Assembly: GCA_016705545.1 (NCBI GenBank)
Contig: JADIYA010000007.1
Span: 214,500-278,499, forward strand
Source of the DNA: Flavobacteriales bacterium
GTDB lineage: Bacteria > Bacteroidota > Bacteroidia > Flavobacteriales_F > PHOS-HE28
Direction: 5' to 3'
DNA: 64,000 nucleotides
A model generated the notes under the pieces. The model made no database searches and had not been told where the DNA came from. It saw only the letters and a program-made list of their open reading frames with translations. Of the stretch, positions 35,428-42,842 are shown one piece after another. How positions within the stretch are numbered: the stretch's first letter is position 1; each line of letters begins with the position of its first letter. The translations under genes and the position numbers were made by a program.

Positions 35428-36256
35428 GGGGATCGCGCTCCACAACGAGCAATTCCATTCCGTGCTCCAGAAGGCAGGCCGATAGAATTTCCCGGAAGCC
35501 CCAAGCCACGGATCCTGTAGCCTTCACCGCTTGCGTCTGTTCATGGGAATGGAAAGGCTTGAAGGCCTCGACGAAGGCATGAAAGCGCGCGGTGATGAGT
35601 TCCCGGACATAGGGTTCATCGGCATAAGGAGCCAATCGACCTGCGTAAGAAGCCAGCGCACGCGAAGGGAACGGCGAACGATGAACGGCATCGAGCACAT
35701 CCGCCAAGACCGGCCCATGGAGGCCGAAAAGTTGAATGCGCAGATCCTCCGGCATCCGGCGATAGAAGGCATCCTGCAGCATCGTCTTCCCGATGTCTGC
35801 GCCGCTGCCTTCGTCACCGAGCACAAAGCCCAAAGAAGGGAAGGATTGGTGCAGAAGTGCACCATCCCACCAACCCACGCTCGATCCCGTTCCAAGCACC
35901 AGCACCAGGCCCTGTCCGCTCCCCCAGAGGCCCCGTGCCGCTCCTTCCAGATCAGTATGCACGATAATCTCGGCCGAAGGCCAGAGCTGGCGCAAGGCCC
36001 CGTGCATGATGGCCGCTCGTTCCGGAGAGCCGCAGCCCGCTGCATAGGCCAGCACCTGCCGTGCAGCAAGGGCCGATGGCAGCCTCTGGCCCACATAGTC
36101 GCGGACGCCCTGTGCGAAGCGCTCGGCGTCGCCGTTCAGAGGATTGAAGCCGGGCATGGACTCGCCAGCCATTGGCAGCATCGAAACTGACGCATGGCCA
36201 TCAACTAGCGCCCAGCGGCTCGAACTACCGCCGATCTCAGCGATGAGCAGTGACAT
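35387..36256 (-). CDS. N-acetylglucosamine kinase-like protein (BadF/BadG ATPase family)
   Basis: A 289-residue sugar-kinase fold protein of the actin/hexokinase superfamily. The phosphate-1 loop is LLIAEIGGSSSRWALVDG, the phosphate-2 motif LVLVLGTGSSVGWWDG and the DEGSGADIGK motif is typical of N-acetylglucosamine kinases. A late adenosine motif appears as VKATGSVAWGFREIL. It probably phosphorylates amino sugars from peptidoglycan or chitin, in keeping with Mpl and the GH18 enzyme elsewhere in the window, though these are not linked. A -7-like GAACTTTG (36261-36268, minus strand) ends four bases before the ATG, so the message may be leaderless. Confidence 0.8.
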   Translation of the reverse strand: MSLLIAEIGGSSSRWALVDGHASVSMLPMAGESMPGFNPLNGDAERFAQGVRDYVGQRLPSALAARQVLAYAAGCGSPERAAIMHGALRQLWPSAEIIVHTDLEGAARGLWGSGQGLVLVLGTGSSVGWWDGALLHQSFPSLGFVLGDEGSGADIGKTMLQDAFYRRMPEDLRIQLFGLHGPVLADVLDAVHRSPFPSRALASYAGRLAPYADEPYVRELITARFHAFVEAFKPFHSHEQTQAVKATGSVAWGFREILSACLLEHGMELLVVERDPLNGLVRWHLQQLG

Positions 36257-36280
36257 GCGGCAAAGTTCGGCTTCCCCGCA

Positions 36281-36964
36281 TCAGGCCCCTTCATTGAACA
36301 GGAAATGGTTAGGGCTGGCCATGCCGTTCTTCACCGCGTAGAGCACCAAGGCCGCTGTGCTGTTCACGCCCAGCTTCTGCATGATGTTCTTCCGGTGCGT
36401 GACCACGGTATGGGCGCTGAGGTGCAATTGGTCTGCGATCCGTGTATAGGATTTCCCTTCAGCAATGAGTCCGATGATCTCGCATTCCCGGTTGCTCAAT
36501 GTCACCGATGCGCATGACAGGGGCTCGGCAACGAACCGATCCACATCGTGCCCGGCCCTCCGCAGGGCATCCAGCACCTTACCGCAGAAGAAGCGCTGGC
36601 CCACGGCGGTGCAGGTCACGGCATCGCGTATCTCCTGCAGGTCGCAATCCTTTTTCACGTAGCTGGTGGCGCCGGCCTTCACAGCGTTCATGAGCACGAC
36701 CGGCGTTGGCTCCGGGGTGATTGCCACGAATCGGGTTCGCGGGGAACGCTTCATCCCCTCCCGGATATCACGAGCTGCGAAACCCTCTGAAGTGTGATCG
36801 ATCAATGTCACATCAGGACGGTGCCGCACAAGCAGCGCCTTCATCGCTATTGGATCTCGCGCCGAGCCCACCAGCTCTAGATCCTCTGCCGCCTCAAACA
36901 CGCTTCGCAGCCCTACCAAGGCCAGCTCGCCATGATCTGCAAGTAGCAACTTGACCCTTCTCAT
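36281..36964 (-). CDS. NarL/FixJ-type response regulator, orphan
   Basis: A 227-residue two-domain regulator. The receiver (residues 3-120) has the phosphoacceptor Asp56 in DVTLIDHTSEG and the conserved Lys in YVKKDC. The acidic pair is reduced to a single Asp (LLLADHGE). The LuxR-type HTH spans about 155-215 (LSNRECEIIGLIAEGKSYTR, LHLSAHTVVTHRKNIMQKLG). No histidine kinase gene adjoins it, so its partner is unknown. The ATG at 36964 is used; the -7-like TACATTCG (36995-37002, minus strand) lies 30 bases upstream. Confidence 0.88.
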   Translation of the reverse strand: MRRVKLLLADHGELALVGLRSVFEAAEDLELVGSARDPIAMKALLVRHRPDVTLIDHTSEGFAARDIREGMKRSPRTRFVAITPEPTPVVLMNAVKAGATSYVKKDCDLQEIRDAVTCTAVGQRFFCGKVLDALRRAGHDVDRFVAEPLSCASVTLSNRECEIIGLIAEGKSYTRIADQLHLSAHTVVTHRKNIMQKLGVNSTAALVLYAVKNGMASPNHFLFNEGA

Positions 36965-36994
36965 CCGTTCTTTGGAATCATTCCAGATTGGGCG

Positions 36995-37002
36995 CGAATG
37001 TA
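36995..37002 (-). promoter_or_regulatory. -7-like element TACATTCG of the response regulator gene
   Basis: One mismatch to TAnnTTTG on the minus strand in the 80-bp gap between RNase Z and the regulator. No -33 TTG seen. Confidence 0.35.
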
Positions 37003-37044
37003 CCCGCTGCTCCCGATGCACCTGTCCTGTGATATGCACACCTG

Positions 37045-37976
37045 TTAGTTCGCGTCGCGTTCGGGCACGCTATACCGTGCGCCGTCCTCGCTGACAAGGG
37101 CTCCCGGATAGATCGAGATTGCCTCATTCAACAGCTCAACGCTGCTCTTGTATCGAGAGCTGAAGTGTCCGAGCAACAAAGCGCGCGCACCGGCATCGCG
37201 TGCCATGGTTGCGGCATCTGCGGCGGTGCTGTGCATGGTTTCCCTAGCGCGCTTGGCCAATTGCCGGGTGAAGGTGGCCTCGTGGTAGAGCAGGTCGACG
37301 CCTTCGAGGAAAGGGATGAGCTCCGGCGCGTACGCTGTATCGGAACAGTACGCATAACGGCGAGCGGGCGCTGGCTCGGTGGTCAGGAGTGAGTTCGGTA
37401 ACCAGGTGCCATCGGGCAATTGGAGATCCTGGCCGGCCTTGATCCGGTTACGCATCGAGGGCGGGATCAAAGGAGCTTTGCTTTGATCAACGGGCGGGGA
37501 GCCATTGATTCCTCAAAGAGGAAGCCTGTGCAGGGAATGCGGTGCCGAAGCGCGAGTAGCGAAACCCGCACCCGGGAATCGTGCCATGCAACGGTGCCGC
37601 TGACTGGTTCCGTGGGATGAAAAGTGAGCGGATACCGCAAATAGGTCTGTGAAGCACGCAACTGTACTTCAATGATCTCCTTCAACGGCTTGGGGCCATG
37701 CACATGAAGTTCGCGGGTACGGCCCATGAGGTGCATGCTGCTGATCAGGCCCATAAGGCCGAGGTAATGATCGCCATGCAGGTGGCTGATGAAGATGTGC
37801 CCGATCCGATTGAAAGGCGCTCCCGCTGTTCGCAGGCGCTCCTGGGTCCCTTCGCCGCAATCAATCAAGTAGTGCTCACCATGCACGATGAGCAACTGAG
37901 CCGTCGGGAACCGTCCACGGGCCGGCAGTGCGGCACCGGTGCCAAGTGTGATCAGGTCGAATTGGCGATGTGCCAT
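37045..37976 (-). CDS. rnz: Ribonuclease Z, frameshifted
   Basis: RNase Z trims the 3' end of tRNA precursors. The N-terminal part (from the ATG at 37976) carries LGTGAALPARGRFPTAQ, the metal motif FISHLHGDHYLGLMGL and the exosite region. The C-terminal part carries YCSDTAYAPELI, LLYHEATFTRQLAKRA, the HSTA motif and LLLGHFSSRY, which hold the remaining metal ligands. The first frame stops at 37467-37469 and the second takes over at the same place (KAKLL then IPPSMRNRIKAG). One extra or two missing bases near CTCCTTTGATC would therefore restore a full enzyme of about 309 residues. Because RNase Z is usually essential, sequence error is likelier than loss. Confidence 0.88.
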
Positions 37977-37985
37977 GGAAAGCAA

Positions 37986-38007
37986 GAAGGCCCCACCTGG
38001 GGCCTTC
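37986..38007 (-). terminator. Strong hairpin terminator before RNase Z
   Basis: Nine-base perfect arms GAAGGCCCC and GGGGCCTTC around a four-base loop. On the minus strand it is followed by TTGCTTTCC. It lies 25 bases after the stop of the gene at 38033 and 10 bases before the RNase Z start. Confidence 0.7.
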
Positions 38008-38032
38008 TCAAGTAGTCATATCTTGAGGCGGC

Positions 38033-38794
38033 TCATCGGCTCACCATCATCCGGCCGGTGAAGCTGCTCGGACCACTCTCGACCTTATACAGGTAAACTC
38101 CTTCCTGCAAAGCGCCCGACTCATATGCGATTCGATTCTGGCCGACTTTGCCTTGGGTTCGGTAGCTCCACAGTTCTTCTCCCAGCAGGGTGAAAACCCG
38201 CACTTTGACCTCAGCTGCGCGATCCAGACTGAACTCGATGTTCGTTCGTGCGCTGAAAGGATTAGGGGCATTCCGAACCCCGCTGACCGAGGCCATGCCG
38301 ATATCCGCCACTCCCACGTTGTTCGGGGCAATGATGATCCTGTAACCCGTGAATTCAATCGGGTAAGGCACAGCGGATCCGAACAGGGTGAAGTAACCGG
38401 TCACTTGCAAGGTGAGCGGAAAATCACCGGCTTCGGTGGGAATCCCTTGGATGACCCCGCACCCAAGAACCGACGGCAGATACGTGCAAGCCGCAGGTGT
38501 TTGCGAGGCGCAGCCGACGGTGAGCCCGGCAGGCAGTCCCGTCACGCCATCGAATGCGATGCTATCAATGGTGACCGCTGGGAACGTGGGATCGATGTCC
38601 TGCGCGTTAATGGGAACAATCAGGTTCAGGTCCTGGCTGTATGGGACATCCACCATGCCATCGACGAAGTTCTCCGTGGTATCTGGCCATACGCCATAGA
38701 CGCTATCAGCGTACAACGGATTGGGCGTACACGGCTGGGCGAGCGCCGAAATACTAGTAAGAGCGAATGCAGCGGTGAGTAATGCGTTCTTCAT
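38033..38794 (-). CDS. Secreted protein with T9SS sorting domain
   Basis: A 253-residue exported protein. The signal peptide is MKNALLTAAFALTSISALAQ. The central region (residues 25-165) is beta-rich, with an LPAGLTVGCAS segment and GVIQGIPTEAGDFPLTL. These are characteristic of the Bacteroidetes putative-Ig module that compares a quantity with an 'ideal' description, and four cysteines are spaced across it. The C-terminal about 75 residues are a T9SS type A domain (RNAPNPFSARTNIEFSL to EGVYLYKVESG, ending GRMMVSR). It sits eight bases after the STAS gene and may share its promoter. Function unknown. Confidence 0.72.
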   Translation of the reverse strand: MKNALLTAAFALTSISALAQPCTPNPLYADSVYGVWPDTTENFVDGMVDVPYSQDLNLIVPINAQDIDPTFPAVTIDSIAFDGVTGLPAGLTVGCASQTPAACTYLPSVLGCGVIQGIPTEAGDFPLTLQVTGYFTLFGSAVPYPIEFTGYRIIIAPNNVGVADIGMASVSGVRNAPNPFSARTNIEFSLDRAAEVKVRVFTLLGEELWSYRTQGKVGQNRIAYESGALQEGVYLYKVESGPSSFTGRMMVSR

Positions 38795-38802
38795 GCGTTC
38801 AG

Positions 38803-39174
38803 TCAGTCTTTGTTCACGTCCTTCTCGATCTCCTCCATGTAGAGCAGGTCAACTGCCTCGGCAACCGTGGGTGTCACGGAGAGCACACTCTCGAGTTGCG
38901 AGATCTGGACCAGCTTCTGCACGGGCTCCTGCAAACCGCACACCACCAAGCCACCACTAACGCTCTTGCACAACCGATTGGCTACAAGAAGGGCGCTGAG
39001 TCCTGAGGAGTCGCAATAGCGCGTAGCCGCAAGGTCAATGACCACGTTACGCACCCCTGTTTTGTTCAGGTAAACGAGCTCGCTCTTCAACTCAGGTGCA
39101 CAGGTGGTATCCAGCTTATCGACGTTGCTGGTCACGAGCGTATAGCGCCCTTTGTCCTCAATGGTGAAGTTCAT
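38803..39174 (-). CDS. STAS-domain anti-sigma factor antagonist-like protein
   Basis: A 123-residue single STAS domain. The phosphorylatable serine lies in CDSSGLSALL near residue 60, preceded by the usual VVIDLAATRY strand. Such proteins are switched by serine kinases and SpoIIE-type phosphatases in partner-switching regulation. A SpoIIE phosphatase is encoded 19 kb away at 57751 but no RsbW-type kinase is seen, so a link is speculative. The ATG at 39174 is set by the strong promoter at 39193-39200. The acidic C-tail (YMEEIEKDVNKD) is unusual. Confidence 0.85.
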   Translation of the reverse strand: MNFTIEDKGRYTLVTSNVDKLDTTCAPELKSELVYLNKTGVRNVVIDLAATRYCDSSGLSALLVANRLCKSVSGGLVVCGLQEPVQKLVQISQLESVLSVTPTVAEAVDLLYMEEIEKDVNKD

Positions 39175-39192
39175 GGTGCAATGGTCTCCGGC

Positions 39193-39200
39193 CAAATATA
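39193..39200 (-). promoter_or_regulatory. -7 element TATATTTG of the STAS gene
   Basis: Perfect TAnnTTTG on the minus strand, 18 bases from the ATG, inside the 70-bp gap after pyrB. It implies that the STAS gene and the secreted-protein gene behind it are transcribed independently of pyrRB. Confidence 0.5.
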
Positions 39201-39244
39201 GGCAGCGGCTTCCGGCCGCCGGGAATGATCGCCCCTTGCCACTT

Positions 39245-40228
39245 TCAAACAGCTGTGCGTGGGATACGCGCAGCAAGCAGGTATAGGACCGCCATGCGGA
39301 TGGCAACTCCGTTCTCGACCTGATCGAGGATGATGCTGTTCGCGTGGTCAGCGACTTCGCTGCTGACCTCTACCCCCCGATTGATCGGGCCTGGATGCAT
39401 GACCACCACATCCTTACCGATCCGGCGATAGCGAGAAAGGTTGAGGCCATAGAGCATGGCGTACTCGCGCAGGCTCGGGAAGCTCGCAATACCATCGCCT
39501 CCCTGCCGTTCGAGCTGGATGCGGAGCATGTTGGCCACATCGCACCAACCCAAGGCTTTGTCAAGGTCATCCTCGAAGCGCACACCGAGGGCTCGGATAT
39601 GGCGCGGCATCAACGTGCGCGGACCGCAGAGCATCACCTCTGACCCGAGCTTCTGGAGGCAGAAGATGTTGCTGAGCGCCACGCGACTGTGAAGGACATC
39701 GCCCACGATGAGCACCTTCACCCCCTTCACCCTTCCCAGTTTCTCCCGGATGCTGTAAGCATCTAGCAAAGCTTGGGTAGGATGCTCATGAGTGCCATCG
39801 CCGGCATTCAGGATGCGCGCCCGTGCATGCCGTGCCAGGAACATGGCTGCGCCGGGGTCCGGGTGGCGCATGACCACCATGTCCACCTTCATCGCCAGTA
39901 TGTTGTTCACCGTATCGATAAGGGTCTCCCCTTTGCTGACACTGCTGCCGCTGCTGCTGAAATTGACCACATCGGCGCTTAATCGCTTCTCGGCGAGCTC
40001 GAAGCTCACGCGCGTACGTGTGCTGCTCTCGAAGAACAGATTGGCGATGGTAATGTCACGCAGGCTCGGAACCTTCTTGATGGGGCGCCCAAGAACCTCC
40101 TTGAAACCATCGGCGGTGCGGAAGATCAGGTCGATATCAGCCCGCGTGAGGTCCTTGATCCCGAGCAAATGATCGACGCTCAGCGACTCGCTTCCCAGCG
40201 CAATCGGATTGGTGTTGGCAGGGCTCAT
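39245..40228 (-). CDS. pyrB: Aspartate carbamoyltransferase catalytic subunit
   Basis: A 327-residue enzyme joining carbamoyl phosphate and aspartate in pyrimidine synthesis. The carbamoyl-phosphate motif is FFESSTRTRVSFELAEKRL near residue 65. Also present are the HEHPTQALLDAY motif, VLIVGDVLHSRVALSN, and the aspartate-loop HPGPINRGVE near 285. The length fits the catalytic chain; no pyrI is nearby. It is coupled to pyrR by a four-base overlap (ATGA). Confidence 0.95.
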   Translation of the reverse strand: MSPANTNPIALGSESLSVDHLLGIKDLTRADIDLIFRTADGFKEVLGRPIKKVPSLRDITIANLFFESSTRTRVSFELAEKRLSADVVNFSSSGSSVSKGETLIDTVNNILAMKVDMVVMRHPDPGAAMFLARHARARILNAGDGTHEHPTQALLDAYSIREKLGRVKGVKVLIVGDVLHSRVALSNIFCLQKLGSEVMLCGPRTLMPRHIRALGVRFEDDLDKALGWCDVANMLRIQLERQGGDGIASFPSLREYAMLYGLNLSRYRRIGKDVVVMHPGPINRGVEVSSEVADHANSIILDQVENGVAIRMAVLYLLAARIPRTAV

Positions 40229-40812
40229 TGATCGGCGATGGATCCCTTGGAAACAGAGGTTCCGATTTCCGCATCGGAAGTGTGCAGCAAGACCCGATCC
40301 TGACCTTCGACTTCCCTCCAGGCCACGGTTACCCGTTGGTCGCCGATGCTATCGACCCACTTGCCTACGTAATCGGGCTGAATCGGCAGCTCACGGCTGA
40401 ACCGGCGGTCGATGAGCACCAGCAGGCTCACGCTGGTTGGCCGTCCGAAAGCGAGCATCGCATCGAGCCCGGCGCGTATGGTGCGTCCGGTGAACAGCAC
40501 ATCGTCTACGAGCACCACGCGACGGCCATCCAAATCGAAGGAGATATCCGTCGTGTTCGGCGCCGGCAGCGTCCGGCGCTGCCTGAAATCATCGCGATGG
40601 AACGTGATATCGAGCTCTCCATAGGCTAGGAATTCCTTGCCGATGATGGACAGCAGCTCGGATCGGAGCCTTCTCGCCAATAGCACCCCGCGAGGCTGAA
40701 GGCCAATCAAGGCGACCCCATTCAGGTCACCATAATCCTCAATCAACTGATGGCAAAGCCGCGTGATCGTCAGGCCGAAAGCCTTGTTCGCCAAGAGTGT
40801 CGCCGGCCGCAT
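40225..40812 (-). CDS. pyrR: Bifunctional pyr operon regulator / uracil phosphoribosyltransferase PyrR
   Basis: A 195-residue phosphoribosyltransferase of the PyrR type. The PRPP-binding signature is VVLVDDVLFTGRTIRAGLDA near residue 98. Family features include GVALIGLQPRGVLLARRL and the C-terminal WVDSIGDQRVTVAWREVEGQ. PyrR proteins bind pyr mRNA and also salvage uracil. The start is the ATG at 40812. A -7-like element seven bases upstream leaves almost no 5' leader, so any RNA-binding control would have to act elsewhere. It heads the pyrR-pyrB operon. Confidence 0.92.
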   Translation of the reverse strand: MRPATLLANKAFGLTITRLCHQLIEDYGDLNGVALIGLQPRGVLLARRLRSELLSIIGKEFLAYGELDITFHRDDFRQRRTLPAPNTTDISFDLDGRRVVLVDDVLFTGRTIRAGLDAMLAFGRPTSVSLLVLIDRRFSRELPIQPDYVGKWVDSIGDQRVTVAWREVEGQDRVLLHTSDAEIGTSVSKGSIADQ

Positions 40813-40819
40813 GCGTGGC

Positions 40820-40827
40820 CGAAGATA
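40820..40827 (-). promoter_or_regulatory. -7-like element TATCTTCG of pyrRB
   Basis: One mismatch to TAnnTTTG on the minus strand; it ends seven bases before the pyrR ATG, so the transcript would be nearly leaderless. Confidence 0.4.
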
Positions 40828-40925
40828 GCGGGCAGCATTCTTCAGTACGGGCGCAACGCTCAGGAGTCCCACAGCCAAGCCCCGAACGACAGGTGGCCGA
40901 TGCGCGGGAATCAGACATTCGCAGC

Positions 40926-42212
40926 ATGCGATCGCTCCTGCTTCCCTTAGGCCTTGCATGCGCCCTAGACCCTAGTGCCGTGCGTGCCCAGCAACATGAC
41001 CTCATCGGCTATTGGCATAATTGGAACGATGGCAGCGCGCCGTACATGGCGCTCTCTCAGATCGACGACCGATACACCGTGATCGACATCGCATTCGCTG
41101 AACCGTTAGCAGGGACCAGCCACTTGATGACCTTTTCCCCGAGCGGAACGCCTCAATCGACTTTCATCGCCGAAGTGGCGGCCCTTCGCGCGCAAGGCAA
41201 GAAGGTCCTCATCAGCATTGGCGGCGCGAATGCCCCTGTGCATCTCGATTCAGACCAAGAACGCGATGAATTCGTGAGCAGTATGCTCGCAATCCTTGAC
41301 AGCTATGGCTTCCAGGGGATAGATATCGACCTGGAAGGCAGCTCAGTAGCCATCACTGGAGGCACCATCGGAACACCGACCGATGCCACCATCCTTCGTC
41401 TCATCGACGCCATCAATTCCATCGCTGAGGCCTATGAAGCATCGACCGGCACGCCGATGATGCTCACCATGGCTCCCGAGACCGCGTACGTGCAAGGCGG
41501 CCAGAGCGCATTCGGTGGAATCTGGGGAGCTTACCTGCCGGTGATCGAAGCGCTCCGTGACCGAATCGACATCCTTCATGTGCAGCTTTACAACAGCGGA
41601 AGCATGTACGGCATCGATGGCGGAATCTACACGCAAGGCAGCGCGGACTTCATCGTAAGCCAAACTGAGGCCTTGCTGCAAGGCTTCGGCACCGTTGGCG
41701 GATTCTTTGCACCGCTCCCTCCGGAAAAGGTCGCCATTGGCCTTCCTGCTTGCCCATCTGCGGCGGGTGGCGGATATGTGAGTCCAGGGTTGCTCACAGC
41801 TGCAGTGGCTTACTTGCGCGGCGCCGGACCACAACCAGGGCAATATCAGCTCATCTCCACCTACCCCGGCTTGCGTGGCTTGATGACCTGGAGCATCAAT
41901 TGGGATGCAGCACCAGGATGCGCTGCGGCATACGAGTTCGCGGACTCGTATGAAGAGATCTTCAACCTAAGCACGACATTAACTGATGTGGTTGCCCCGA
42001 CCAGGGCGGCGTACATTCAGGATGGTGAACTCATCATCCCCGAGCTTACCGGGCAGAGCACAGTCAGTTTTTTCGATTCCATGGGCAGGCTTTGCGCTCA
42101 TGCGGTACTGCAGAACGGAAAGTCGAAATTGCCCTCAAACCTCCTACGGGGCATGTACAGCATCACGCTGACCGATTACCGCGTGGCCCCTATGCGTGTG
42201 CTCGTGCCTTGA
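40926..42212 (+). CDS. Secreted glycoside hydrolase family 18 (chitinase-like) protein
   Basis: A 428-residue exported enzyme. The signal peptide is MRSLLLPLGLACALDPSAVRAQ. The TIM barrel carries LIGYWHNWND, the strand motif KKVLISIGGANAPV and the catalytic FQGIDIDLEGSS, where Glu is the acid of the DxDxE motif. Later strands include LTMAPETAYVQGG, DILHVQLYN and GLMTWSINWDA. This matches bacterial family 18 chitinases. The last about 75 residues (GELIIPELTGQSTVSFFDS to RGMYSITLTD) look like a T9SS sorting domain. It is divergent from pyrR with a 113-bp gap. Confidence 0.87.
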   Translation: MRSLLLPLGLACALDPSAVRAQQHDLIGYWHNWNDGSAPYMALSQIDDRYTVIDIAFAEPLAGTSHLMTFSPSGTPQSTFIAEVAALRAQGKKVLISIGGANAPVHLDSDQERDEFVSSMLAILDSYGFQGIDIDLEGSSVAITGGTIGTPTDATILRLIDAINSIAEAYEASTGTPMMLTMAPETAYVQGGQSAFGGIWGAYLPVIEALRDRIDILHVQLYNSGSMYGIDGGIYTQGSADFIVSQTEALLQGFGTVGGFFAPLPPEKVAIGLPACPSAAGGGYVSPGLLTAAVAYLRGAGPQPGQYQLISTYPGLRGLMTWSINWDAAPGCAAAYEFADSYEEIFNLSTTLTDVVAPTRAAYIQDGELIIPELTGQSTVSFFDSMGRLCAHAVLQNGKSKLPSNLLRGMYSITLTDYRVAPMRVLVP

Positions 42213-42213
42213 T

Positions 42214-42726
42214 TCAGGAAAGCAACCGTTGCCGAAGGGCGAACTCAAGTTGCCGGTTGGCCTCTTCAAGTCGCTTCAAGTAAGCCTCGCGCTCCTGTTC
42301 CTCGCAGATGGCCGTGAAAGCGTCTTGAACGGCTTTCACCAATTGATCATGCACCCATGGCTTGGCGAAATACTTGGTGACACCACCGTTGTTCACGGCA
42401 TCGATAACCGCTTCGAGGTCTGAGTATGCGGTGATGAGCATGCGGCACACATCCGGAAACCGCTCCTTCGCCAATGTGAGCAACTCGCTGCCATTGAGGC
42501 CCGGCATTCGCTGATCGGCGATCAAGACGTGAACACGTTGCGTATTCAGGTGCATCCATGCTTCATGCAGGTCGGCTGCCAGAAGCACCGTCATGCACTG
42601 CCGGAATGCCGCTTGGAATGCTTGGCGGTTGCCCGCATCGTCATCCACGAAAAGCACCACAGGCAGTCCAGTGGGGGTCGGGTTGCGCGCAAGGGCGTTC
42701 ATCGGCGGAGGGATTGCAACGCTCAT
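42214..42726 (-). CDS. Receiver-domain response regulator with C-terminal coiled coil
   Basis: A 170-residue single-receiver protein. The acidic cluster is VVLFVDDDAGNRQ, the phosphoacceptor Asp71 lies in VLIADQRMPGLNG, and the Thr/Lys switch residues are in LITAYSD and YFAKPW. A coiled-coil tail follows (EEQEREAYLKRLEEANRQLE). There is no output domain, so it probably relays phosphate or binds a partner. It resembles the receiver of the hybrid kinase at 46927 (shared DQRMPG-x-x-GSE and AYSDLxAV/GYSDLDAV) and is divergent from that operon, implying a common phosphorelay. The ATG at 42702 is an alternative start. Confidence 0.8.
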   Translation of the reverse strand: MSVAIPPPMNALARNPTPTGLPVVLFVDDDAGNRQAFQAAFRQCMTVLLAADLHEAWMHLNTQRVHVLIADQRMPGLNGSELLTLAKERFPDVCRMLITAYSDLEAVIDAVNNGGVTKYFAKPWVHDQLVKAVQDAFTAICEEQEREAYLKRLEEANRQLEFALRQRLLS

Positions 42727-42771
42727 ACGCAGGTCTGAATCAGATGTTCGTCGAAGTTCGATGTGGATAAA

Positions 42772-42801
42772 TTGTTAATAACTCGACCTTGACTAGCTTC
42801 G
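42772..42801 (+). promoter_or_regulatory. Predicted promoter of the ThiF-kinase operon (TTG, 19 bp, TAGCTTCG)
   Basis: TTG at 42772-42774 and TAGCTTCG at 42794-42801 (one mismatch to TAnnTTTG) are spaced 19 bp, the classical Bacteroidetes layout. It lies in an AT-rich patch of the 116-bp divergent region and 41 bases before the ATG at 42843. Both this operon and the divergent regulator gene would be controlled from here. Confidence 0.55.
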
Positions 42802-42842
42802 CCCCCACTCCGACACCTTGGGCATCACTCTCCTGACCACCC

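Noticed and set aside
42762..42770. Perfect DnaA box (TTATCCACA on the minus strand) in an AT-rich patch
   Set aside because: A single 9-base site is expected about every second window by chance, and no dnaA gene or box cluster is near, so an origin is not supported. It might still influence the adjacent promoter.
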